DNA of 12,712 nt from Candidatus Fermentibacterota bacterium. GTDB lineage: Bacteria; Fermentibacterota; Fermentibacteria; Fermentibacterales; Fermentibacteraceae. The notes beneath the pieces are model-generated. The model worked only from the letters and a program-made list of their open reading frames with translations, searched no databases and was not told where the DNA came from. This document shows positions 1 through 5,878 of this stretch, in pieces; position 1 is the stretch's first letter; each line of letters begins with the position of its first letter. The position numbers were made by a program, and so were the translations under genes. The stretch spans positions 1 to 12,712 of the forward strand of contig JAKLEF010000025.1 of assembly GCA_022703195.1 (NCBI GenBank). The letters are read 5' to 3'.

Positions 1-285
1 GCAGCATGATTCCAGAATGGCGTCCAGGAACTCGTATGGACCCGAGGCCATCGTGGCACCGTCGAAGGGGTGCACGACCAGACCGCAGAGGCCCGCTTCC
101 CCGAGGATTTTGCGTCTTTCGCCGGGCGTCGTCAACCTCGCATGCTTCGCGCAGGCCAGGACCTGCCGTGGCACTGGTTCGAAGCACAGCACCGACGCGT
201 CCGGAGAGAGGCTGACAGCCCGCTCCACTATGGCCATGTGGCCCCTGTGGAGCCCGTCGAAACCGCCCAGAGCAAGGACCTTCAA
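1..285 (-). CDS. ribF: RibF, bifunctional riboflavin kinase/FMN adenylyltransferase (N-terminal 95 residues, cut by window edge)
   Basis: The visible part is the FMN adenylyltransferase (FAD synthetase) module; the C-terminal riboflavin kinase module, if present, lies beyond base 1. The full enzyme makes FMN from riboflavin and then FAD in the cytoplasm. The nucleotidyltransferase signature GGFDGLHRGH is at residues 7-16, FEPVPR at 35-40 (the family usually has FEPHP), RLTTPGER at 50-57 and VVHPFD at 70-75. The start chosen is TTG at 285, with an AAGG Shine-Dalgarno 9 nt upstream (295-298). The in-frame alternative ATG at 399 would add 38 residues of non-family-like sequence. Unlike the rest of this operon, the gene is separated from truB by 193 bp. 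That gap holds a duplicate of the ribF start region and a stem-loop, so the true N-terminus is uncertain. The family call is firm; the start is not. Confidence 0.9.
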   Translation of the reverse strand, partial: MKVLALGGFDGLHRGHMAIVERAVSLSPDASVLCFEPVPRQVLACAKHARLTTPGERRKILGEAGLCGLVVHPFDGATMASGPYEFLDAILESCC

Positions 286-287
286 TC
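266..287 (-). repeat. 22-bp direct repeat, copy B (inside ribF start)
   Basis: On the minus strand this copy includes the proposed ribF TTG start and codons for its first residues (KVLALG). It differs at one base (position 271) from copy A at 352-373. The copies are 86 bp apart, which is not a multiple of three, so they are read in different frames. Confidence 0.85.
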
Positions 288-301
288 CGTTCCGCCTTCT
301 C

Positions 302-336
302 GTCCCGCGGAAGTCCCGGCAACGGACCCGCGGAAC
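302..336 (-). other. Strong stem-loop in the truB-ribF junction
   Basis: The transcript can pair CCGCGG with CCGCGG (328-333 with 305-310) and GTCC with GGAC (324-327 with 313-316). The loop is 7 nt and a two-base bulge sits on one arm. Three further pairs at the base (334-336 with 302-304, one a G-U wobble) extend the stem to about 13 bp. No U-tract follows, so it does not look like an intrinsic terminator. It ends 16 nt before the proposed ribF start and leaves the AAGG ribosome-binding site unpaired. A role in ribF expression or mRNA processing is only inference. Confidence 0.55.
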
Positions 337-351
337 ATCCGTAAATCCTGT

Positions 352-373
352 CCCAGCGCAAGGACCTTCAATC
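352..373 (-). repeat. 22-bp direct repeat, copy A (upstream of ribF)
   Basis: This copy matches copy B (266-287) at 21 of 22 bases. It lies in a frame open from inside the truB end (possible ATG starts at 488 and 497), and that frame stops just upstream of the GGFDG motif. Collapsing the two copies would join that frame to ribF. Confidence 0.85.
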
Positions 374-478
374 GGGCAGACTTCCGTGCGGGCCGGCATA
401 AAAGACAGCCCTGCCTGTCCCGCGGATCGATGAGCGCTTCCTTCCAGCCCGGGGACCGGGTTGAGGAGGGCAGATGTG

Positions 479-1360
479 TCAAGAGCATTCCGGACATGCC
501 GGGAGCACGGTCACGGGCCTTATGAACCGCCCGTCGCCGGTTCCCACCGCGAGCAGCTCCCCTCCCCGCCCCCCGAGCAGTGCGACCGTCCCCTCGGTAG
601 CATCCTCCACCGGGTTCCCGTGCGACACCCGGGATGCCTCCTCCCCGGTCAGGACCCTTGCGGGATATCCCCTCATCGCCTGTGCCGGAGCGAGCAGGGA
701 GCCGGGGGAACCGGGCCCGGCAGCACACTCCGCCCTGGTGAAGGCTCCGCACGATTCCCTGACTATGCCGGCGGCATGGGCGCCGCAGCCCAGGGCCGCC
801 CCGATGTCGGAGGCGAGCGCCCTGATGTAGGTGCCCGGAGATACGGTGACGGCGAGCCTGAACCTACCGTCACGGATCCACAGGATCTCCCAGGATCCGG
901 CGGTCACCCGGCGCGAGGGCGTCTCGGGCGAACCGCCGGCCCTCGCGATGCGGAAGGAGGCCATGCCCCCTATCTTGACGGCCGAGAATGCCGGCACCTT
1001 CTGTTCGAATCCGCCCTCGAACCTATCGAGGATCCTCGCGAGGTCCTCCGGGGCCGGAGTCACCGGGTCGGCCCTGCCGACGACGGCGCCCTCGGAGTCG
1101 AGGGAATCCGTCTCTATGCCGGTGACGACCTCGAAGGAGTAGCGCTTCTCGTGCCCCGACAGGTAGGCCGAAAGCCTCGTCGCAGACCCGAGGAGCACGG
1201 GCAGCACTCCGGATGCCGATGGATCGAGGGTCCCGGCATGGCCGAACCTGCGGTATCCCCAGAATCGTGCGACTTCCGCCGCGGCCCTCCTCGAGGTGCA
1301 TCCCGGCGGCTTGTCCAGCAGGTAGACGGCCCCGCGGCCCCCACGGGGATCGAGGGTCAT
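479..1360 (-). CDS. truB: TruB, tRNA pseudouridine-55 synthase
   Basis: TruB converts U55 in the T-psi-C loop of tRNAs to pseudouridine in the cytoplasm. The 293 residues are close to the family's usual length. The catalytic motif HAGTLDP is at residues 41-47, with the nucleophile Asp46. Near the N-terminus LLDKPPGCTS (14-23) matches the family's substrate-binding start. Further on, KVPAFSAVK replaces the usual PPxYSAxK and SPGTYIRAL matches the RNA-binding loop. The C-terminus looks like a short PUA-type tail. The ATG at 1360 overlaps the rbfA stop as ATGA (4 bp), and a GGAAGG ribosome-binding site lies 4 nt upstream, so translation is probably coupled to rbfA. The TruB identity is firm; the PUA-type tail is a weaker reading. 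Confidence 0.97.
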   Translation of the reverse strand: MTLDPRGGRGAVYLLDKPPGCTSRRAAAEVARFWGYRRFGHAGTLDPSASGVLPVLLGSATRLSAYLSGHEKRYSFEVVTGIETDSLDSEGAVVGRADPVTPAPEDLARILDRFEGGFEQKVPAFSAVKIGGMASFRIARAGGSPETPSRRVTAGSWEILWIRDGRFRLAVTVSPGTYIRALASDIGAALGCGAHAAGIVRESCGAFTRAECAAGPGSPGSLLAPAQAMRGYPARVLTGEEASRVSHGNPVEDATEGTVALLGGRGGELLAVGTGDGRFIRPVTVLPACPECS

Positions 1361-1707
1361 GTATCCTTCCGGTCCATCTTCCTCATCAGCCTGAGGACCT
1401 CCTCGCCTTCCTCGATCGAACTGTCCTGGAGGAAGTGGAGCTCGGGCACGGTCCTGAGGCTGAGCCTCTCGGCCAGAAGGCGGCGGGCGTAGCCCTTCGC
1501 CGACTCCATGGCATCCCTGGAACGGCGCTTCTCCTCGTCGGTCCCGAGGGTCGAGAAGAAGATGAACGCGTGTGTGGCGTCGGGAGACAGCTTCACGCGG
1601 GTCACGGTGATGAACCCTATCCTGGGATCGGCGATCTCGGTCCGCAGGATTCCCTCTATCTCTGCACGGACGGTCTCCGTGAGCCTCTGGAACCTTCTCT
1701 CCTTCAT
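1357..1707 (-). CDS. rbfA: RbfA, 30S ribosome-binding factor A
   Basis: RbfA binds the immature 30S subunit near the 5' helix of 16S rRNA and is needed for late maturation and cold growth; it acts in the cytoplasm. The 116-residue protein shows the family's N-terminus (KERRFQRLTETVRAEI), then DPRIGFITVTRVKLSPD at about 27-43, which forms the core of the single KH-like fold, and the downstream PELHFLQDSSIEEG segment. It begins at ATG 1707, 10 bp after the infB stop. No good Shine-Dalgarno lies at normal spacing. A GGGAG lies 16 nt upstream, inside a short inverted repeat that covers the infB stop, so translation may depend on IF-2 ribosomes terminating there. The end overlaps truB by 4 bp. The identity is firm; the start is likely. 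Confidence 0.96.
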   Translation of the reverse strand: MKERRFQRLTETVRAEIEGILRTEIADPRIGFITVTRVKLSPDATHAFIFFSTLGTDEEKRRSRDAMESAKGYARRLLAERLSLRTVPELHFLQDSSIEEGEEVLRLMRKMDRKDT

Positions 1708-1713
1708 CGGATC

Positions 1714-1727
1714 GGAGCTACAGCTCC
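1714..1727 (-). repeat. Short inverted repeat over the infB stop codon
   Basis: The minus strand reads GGAGCT-GT-AGCTCC, with perfect 6-bp arms and a 2-nt centre. It contains the infB TAG (1718-1720) and the only purine-rich ribosome-binding candidate for rbfA. It could fold, with the inner pairs opened, and mask that site, or it may be chance in GC-rich sequence. Confidence 0.4.
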
Positions 1728-3853
1728 CTCGACACCTCGACTATCTCGTAGCACTCGATGGTATCGCCCGACTTCAGATCGGCATAGCCCTCCAGGCCGA
1801 TGCCGCACTCGTAGCCTGCGGCGACCTCCCTGCGGTCGTCCTTGAAGTGCTTCAGGGACGAGAGCTGGCCCTCCCACACGACCACGCCGTTCCGCACCAG
1901 ACGGAAGCGGGAGTTCCGCTTCACCACGCCTCCGACCACGTAGCACCCGGCAATGGTCCCGATCTTCGGGACGCGGAAGATCTGGCGTATCTCGGCGGAA
2001 CCCAGGAACTCCTCGCGCTTCTCGGGTTTCAGGAGGCCTGAAAGAGCCTTCTTCACGGTATCCTCGACATCGTAGATGATGCTGAAGCACTGGATGTCGA
2101 CTCCGCTCGCCGCGGCGCGCTCGCGGGCCCTGGAGTCGGGCCTCACCCTGAAGCCGACGATGACGGCGCCGGAGGCGGCTGCGAGCATGACGTCGCTCTC
2201 GGCGATGCCGCCGGCCCCGCTCCTGATCACGTCGACCGACACCTCGTCGGTGTTCATCCTGGTGAGGGTGTCCACGATGGCCTCGGCCGAGCCCTGCACG
2301 TCGGCCTTTACTATGAGCCTCAGGGTGCTGTCGCCTTCGGCGGCGGCCTTGAAGAAGTCCTCGAGGGTGATCTTCCGGTGAGACTGGAGCTCGCGCTCCC
2401 TCTCGACGATCTGGCGCCTCAGGCCTATCTCCTTCGCCTCCTGCTCGGACTCCACCACTATCACGGAATCCCCGGCCTCGGGCACCCCGGTGCAGCCCAT
2501 CAGCTGGATGGGAGTGCTGGGGCCGGCCTCCACTACGGGCTCGTTGTTCTGGTCGTAGAGCGCCCTGACCCTTCCGGTGCACTGGCCGGCGATGAACGAG
2601 TCGCCGAGATGGAGGGTCCCGTCCTGGATCAGGATGCTGGCGACGGTTCCGCGGTAGGGGTCGACCCTGCCCTCGAGGACCGTGGCCCTGGCCGGGCGGT
2701 CTGGGCAGGCCTTCAGATCGAGCATGTCGGCCTGGACCAGGATCTTGTCCAGGAGATCGTCCACGCCCTGGCCCGTGATGGCGCTGACCTCGGCGCACTG
2801 GACCTCGCCGCTCCACTCCTCCACCAGCACCTTGTGGCTGGCCAGATCCTGCCTGATGAAGTCGGGGTTGGCCGTGGGCAGGTCCATCTTCGTGATCGCC
2901 ACGACTATCGGCACTCCGGCGGCCTTCGCGTGATCGATGGCCTCCTCGGTCTGGGGCATCACCCTGCTGTCGCCCGCTACGACGAGGACGACGACGTCAG
3001 TCACCTGGGCGCCCCTGGTCCTCATGGCCGTGAAGGCGGCATGGCCGGGGGTGTCGATGAAGGTGACGCTCCTGCCCCCTGCGACGTTCGCCACGTAGGC
3101 GCCTATGTGCTGCGTTATGCCGCCGGCCTCGGTCGATATGACGTTGGTCGACCTTATCCTGTCGAGGAGGGCTGTCTTGCCGTGGTCGACGTGACCCATG
3201 ATCGTGACCACCGGGGCCCTCTGGACCTCCCTGCAGCTCTTCTCGACCCTGCGCTTCTCGATCGATTCGGCGCCGTACTCGGAGACGGTTTCGATGTGGT
3301 GCCCGAATTCGGCGGCCACGAGCGCGAGCGTATCGGCGTCGAGCCTCTGGTTGGCCGTGGTCATGAGACCCAGCTCCAGGCACTTCGCGATGACCTCGCT
3401 GAGAGGCACGTCCATGAGGTCCGCCAGCTCGGAGGGGGAGGTGAACTCGGTCACCTGGAGGACCTCGCCCTCGCCGGACGCGGTAAGCTTCTCGTGGCGC
3501 TCCTGCTTCTCCTCTCGGTAGCGCCTGCGGCGCTTCTTCTGGCTGCGGGCGGCATTGGAGCCCATCTGGGCGACGGTGTCGCGCACAGCCTTGACCGCCT
3601 CCGCGGACACTACCGCCTTCTTGCGGCGCTTCTTGCGCTTCTTGGACTTCGACGCTCGGTCGCGCGCCTCCTGCTTCTCCTTCTCGAACCTGCTGACCAC
3701 GCTCTTGCGCTGATCCTCGGTCAGGGTGCTCATGTGGCTCTTCACGACCACCTGCATGTCGGTGAGCACCTTGATGAGGGCCTCGCTCGAGATGTTGAGC
3801 TCTCTGGCCAGCTCGTAGACCCGCTGCTTCTTCTCCGCCTGCTGCTCAGTCAT
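1718..3853 (-). CDS. infB: Translation initiation factor IF-2
   Basis: IF-2 is the GTPase that places initiator fMet-tRNA on the 30S subunit and promotes subunit joining. The start chosen is ATG 3853 (711 residues), preceded by AGGG at 8 nt; the frame stays open another 27 codons upstream, but those lie inside nusA. Domains in order are an IF2-N helical domain (about 9-60, RVYELARELN), a Lys/Arg-rich linker (about 65-125), a second IF2-N-like domain (about 135-190), the G domain (about 213-380), then domain II and the C-terminal fMet-tRNA-binding part. G1 is GHVDHGKT (220-227), switch II is DTPGHAAF (267-274) and switch I holds EAGGITQHIGAY. Two oddities stand out. G4 reads TKMD (321-324) where NKxD is usual, and the loop before MPQT reads GDSRV instead of the common ADDGV. 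Length is like Gram-positive IF-2 and shorter than the E. coli form. It overlaps nusA by 8 bp. Confidence 0.97.
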   Translation of the reverse strand: MTEQQAEKKQRVYELARELNISSEALIKVLTDMQVVVKSHMSTLTEDQRKSVVSRFEKEKQEARDRASKSKKRKKRRKKAVVSAEAVKAVRDTVAQMGSNAARSQKKRRRRYREEKQERHEKLTASGEGEVLQVTEFTSPSELADLMDVPLSEVIAKCLELGLMTTANQRLDADTLALVAAEFGHHIETVSEYGAESIEKRRVEKSCREVQRAPVVTIMGHVDHGKTALLDRIRSTNVISTEAGGITQHIGAYVANVAGGRSVTFIDTPGHAAFTAMRTRGAQVTDVVVLVVAGDSRVMPQTEEAIDHAKAAGVPIVVAITKMDLPTANPDFIRQDLASHKVLVEEWSGEVQCAEVSAITGQGVDDLLDKILVQADMLDLKACPDRPARATVLEGRVDPYRGTVASILIQDGTLHLGDSFIAGQCTGRVRALYDQNNEPVVEAGPSTPIQLMGCTGVPEAGDSVIVVESEQEAKEIGLRRQIVERERELQSHRKITLEDFFKAAAEGDSTLRLIVKADVQGSAEAIVDTLTRMNTDEVSVDVIRSGAGGIAESDVMLAAASGAVIVGFRVRPDSRARERAAASGVDIQCFSIIYDVEDTVKKALSGLLKPEKREEFLGSAEIRQIFRVPKIGTIAGCYVVGGVVKRNSRFRLVRNGVVVWEGQLSSLKHFKDDRREVAAGYECGIGLEGYADLKSGDTIECYEIVEVSREL

Positions 3854-5219
3854 CTCCACCGCCCTGTCCGGCTCCGTCGGAAGCGGCCCTGCCGGCCTCG
3901 TGCTCCGCCCTGAGCGCCTCGACCTCGATGGCACGCTTCTCTACCAGACGCCTGGCCTCCTGATGGATCTGCCCGACCTTGACCGGCCCGATGCCGTGCA
4001 CCTTGAGGAGATCCTCCTCGGTGACCTCCGCTATCGAGTTGGCCGAGTCGTACCCTGAGACCCTCAGGCGCTCCAGGAGCTTGTCGCTTATCCCCGGGAT
4101 CTCGGATGCCTCGACCCTGAGCATCTCCTCCCAGCGCTTCTGCTCCTCCCATAGGGATTGCGTCTCTATGTCTATCCTCGAGCCCACCAGCTCGCCGGCA
4201 AGCCTGACGTTGTGGCCGTTCTTGCCTATGGCGAGGGAGAGGTGGTCGTCGGGGACTATCGCGATCATCCTGATCCGCTCCTCGCCCGTTTCCGGATCGG
4301 TCTCGCGCGTCTGGTCGACGTTGAGCACCGTAGCGGGCAGGAGGGCGTGGGTGACGAGCACCCTGCGGTCCATGGTCCAGGGGATGATGTCGATCCTCTC
4401 GCCGTTGAGCTCCCTCATCACGGCCTGGACCCTGCTCCCCTTGACTCCAACGAAGGTGCCCACCGCATCGACCCTGTGGTCGTTGCTAGCCACCGCGAGC
4501 TTGGTCCTGACGCCCGGCTCGCGGGCTATGGCCCGGACTTCGACGACGCCCTCCTCGATCTCGGGGGCTTCGCGCTCGAAGAGCCGCTTGACCAGGAGAG
4601 GCGTGGCCCTGGAGAGGACGAGCTGGGGCTCCATCGAATCGGGCTTCTCGACCCTGATGAGGACGGGGAGGATCGGGTCGTTCTGGTTGTAGCGCTCGCC
4701 CCTGGCCCGCTCCTCGGCGGGCACGACGGCCTCGATGCGGCCGGCGACCTGGACCAGGACCCTGTTCCTGTAGACCTGCTGGACACGGCACCTGGGGATG
4801 ATGTGGCCGATCTTGTCCTCGTACTCGTGCTGGACCTGCTCGCGCTCCGCCATCCTGACCAGGGTCAGGAACTCCTGCCTGAACACGTTGACGGACGAGC
4901 GCTGGAACTCGGAGATGTCGACCGGCATCGAGATCTTCTCGCCGTTCTCGGCGTCGGGCTTGATCTTCCTGGCCTTCTTCCTGGCTATCTGGAGGTGCTC
5001 GCTGCCCTCCTCGACGTTCTCGACGACCTCCATCACGGCTTCCAGCCTGACGTCGCCGAGCTGGTGATCCCACGAGATCCTGATGTCCTGCGGGCTTCCG
5101 TACTCGAGTTCGGTGGCCTTCATCAGGGCCTGGAACAGGCTCCTGACGAGGACCTCCTTGTTCACGCCCTTCTCTCTGACCAGCCTCGCGAGAGCGTCAA
5201 TCCTGTCGTAGTTCGACAC
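3846..5219 (-). CDS. nusA: Transcription termination/antitermination factor NusA
   Basis: NusA binds RNA polymerase and nascent RNA and tunes pausing, termination and antitermination. The 457 residues contain the N-terminal polymerase-binding domain (about 1-125), an S1 domain (about 135-200), KH1 (about 225-285, GVKG at 258-261) and KH2 (about 318-352, LAIGKNGHNVRLA with GKNG at 332-335). A helix-hairpin-helix segment follows at about 365-430 (two GI/HGIG turns), then an acidic, Gly-rich tail. The C-terminal region holds one such domain rather than the two acidic repeats of E. coli NusA, which fits the shorter length. The start is GTG 5219, with AGGGAG 6 nt upstream. It lies 45 bp after rimP and overlaps infB by 8 bp. 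Neither ylxR nor an L7Ae-like gene follows it, unlike the Firmicute arrangement. Confidence 0.97.
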   Translation of the reverse strand: MSNYDRIDALARLVREKGVNKEVLVRSLFQALMKATELEYGSPQDIRISWDHQLGDVRLEAVMEVVENVEEGSEHLQIARKKARKIKPDAENGEKISMPVDISEFQRSSVNVFRQEFLTLVRMAEREQVQHEYEDKIGHIIPRCRVQQVYRNRVLVQVAGRIEAVVPAEERARGERYNQNDPILPVLIRVEKPDSMEPQLVLSRATPLLVKRLFEREAPEIEEGVVEVRAIAREPGVRTKLAVASNDHRVDAVGTFVGVKGSRVQAVMRELNGERIDIIPWTMDRRVLVTHALLPATVLNVDQTRETDPETGEERIRMIAIVPDDHLSLAIGKNGHNVRLAGELVGSRIDIETQSLWEEQKRWEEMLRVEASEIPGISDKLLERLRVSGYDSANSIAEVTEEDLLKVHGIGPVKVGQIHQEARRLVEKRAIEVEALRAEHEAGRAASDGAGQGGGDD

Positions 5220-5225
5220 TTCGTT

Positions 5226-5231
5226 CTCCCT
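5226..5231 (-). promoter_or_regulatory. Ribosome-binding site of nusA
   Basis: AGGGAG lies 6 nt upstream of GTG 5219. It supports that GTG as the start, which the conserved NusA N-terminus also fits. Confidence 0.75.
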
Positions 5232-5264
5232 AACCGGAAATGGGCTCCCGACCGGCTGCGCCCG

Positions 5265-5762
5265 TCAGGCCTTCCTGCCCTTGTTCACACCCGTCTCCAG
5301 GACTTCGACGGCGCGCGTCACGACCGAGACCGGCACTATCCTGCCCCCGGGAAGGACGAGGCACCCGCCCTCGAAGGACAGGAGCTCGCCCTCGAAAGTC
5401 TCGCCGCCGGCCTCGACCCTGATGGTCCTGCCGACGCATCTCAGCCAGTCGTTCTCGGACTCGAGCCTGCGCCCTACTCCGGGCGAGCCGACCTCGAGAA
5501 CGTATGACCCGGATTCGACCATCTCGCGGTCGAGCATGTCCTCGATCGCCCTGGACAGAGCCGCGCATTCGCCGACAGTCACCCTGCCGGGCCGGTCGAC
5601 GAGGACCCTCAGCACGGCCCGCCTGCCGGTCTGGAACCACCCCGCGTCCACTACGAGGAGGCCCATGCCGCTCGCGAGCGTCTCGAGCGATTCCCTCAAC
5701 CGGGCCGCGTCCAGTCGGCATCCCCCCAGTAAAGTACAAAACCGCCCCGCTGGCAGGTGCAC
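5265..5762 (-). CDS. rimP: RimP, ribosome maturation factor
   Basis: RimP binds free 30S subunits and helps ribosomal proteins assemble in the 3' major domain. The 165-residue frame shows the family's N-terminal alpha/beta domain (SLETLASGMGLLVVDAGWF, then VLRVLVDRPG, then VTVGECAALSRAIEDML). The hallmark YVLEVGSPGVGRRL (usually LEVSSPGxDRPL) follows, then an Sm-like C-terminal domain. The longest start is GTG 5762, which lacks a strong ribosome-binding site and gives an unusual first 16 residues containing an AT-rich stretch. An in-frame CTG at 5714 has a GGGGGGA 6 nt upstream and would begin the protein exactly where the family homology begins, so it may be the real start. The gene is first in the operon, about 37 nt from the predicted transcription start if GTG is used. 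Family call firm; start open. Confidence 0.93.
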   Translation of the reverse strand: MHLPAGRFCTLLGGCRLDAARLRESLETLASGMGLLVVDAGWFQTGRRAVLRVLVDRPGRVTVGECAALSRAIEDMLDREMVESGSYVLEVGSPGVGRRLESENDWLRCVGRTIRVEAGGETFEGELLSFEGGCLVLPGGRIVPVSVVTRAVEVLETGVNKGRKA

Positions 5763-5805
5763 CCGCCCGCGCGGCTCGTACGCATGCAGGAGCTTTTAGC
5801 GCTTG

Positions 5806-5834
5806 AATCTAGCTGGAAACGCCAATCCTGACAA
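5806..5834 (-). promoter_or_regulatory. Sigma70-like promoter of the rimP-nusA-infB-rbfA-truB-ribF operon
   Basis: On the minus strand the -35 element is TTGTCA (5829-5834, five of six consensus bases), followed by a 17-bp spacer and a -10 element TAGATT (5806-5811, four of six). It sits in the 116-bp gap between the ligase-type gene and rimP, the only sizeable gap upstream of this operon. Transcription would begin near 5799. The rest of 5763-5878 shows an imperfect 10-bp tandem repeat (5840-5859) and a 5-bp GC stem (5860-5875) without a U-tract. Confidence 0.65.
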
Positions 5835-5878
5835 GGGCGGAGGGGCCGCGAGGGGCCGGCCGCCATCCCCGGCGGGCA

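Noticed and set aside
397..399. ATG 399 as the ribF start
   Set aside because: It adds 38 residues unlike RibF, passes through the repeat and hairpin, and has only a weak ribosome-binding site.
286..478. FMN riboswitch upstream of ribF
   Set aside because: The stem-loop present is single and short. The multi-helix FMN element and its conserved blocks are not visible.
282..752. Minus-strand open frame of 156 codons overlapping the end of truB
   Set aside because: Most of it lies out of frame inside truB and is Arg/Gly-rich. Only its last part matters, as the possible former ribF start discussed in the findings.
2378..3913. Long open frame on the plus strand (511 codons) opposite infB
   Set aside because: It mirrors the codon pattern of infB in GC-rich DNA, shows His/Leu/Asp/Gly-rich low-information protein, and has no recognisable domain.
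4158..5507. Long plus-strand open frame (449 codons) opposite nusA and rimP
   Set aside because: It is the antisense shadow of well-supported nusA and rimP; composition is typical of a mirror frame.
5860..5875. Small GC hairpin (CCGCC, 6-nt loop, GGCGG) after the ligase-type gene as a terminator
   Set aside because: The stem is only 5 bp and no T-tract follows on the minus strand; such stems are expected by chance in this composition.
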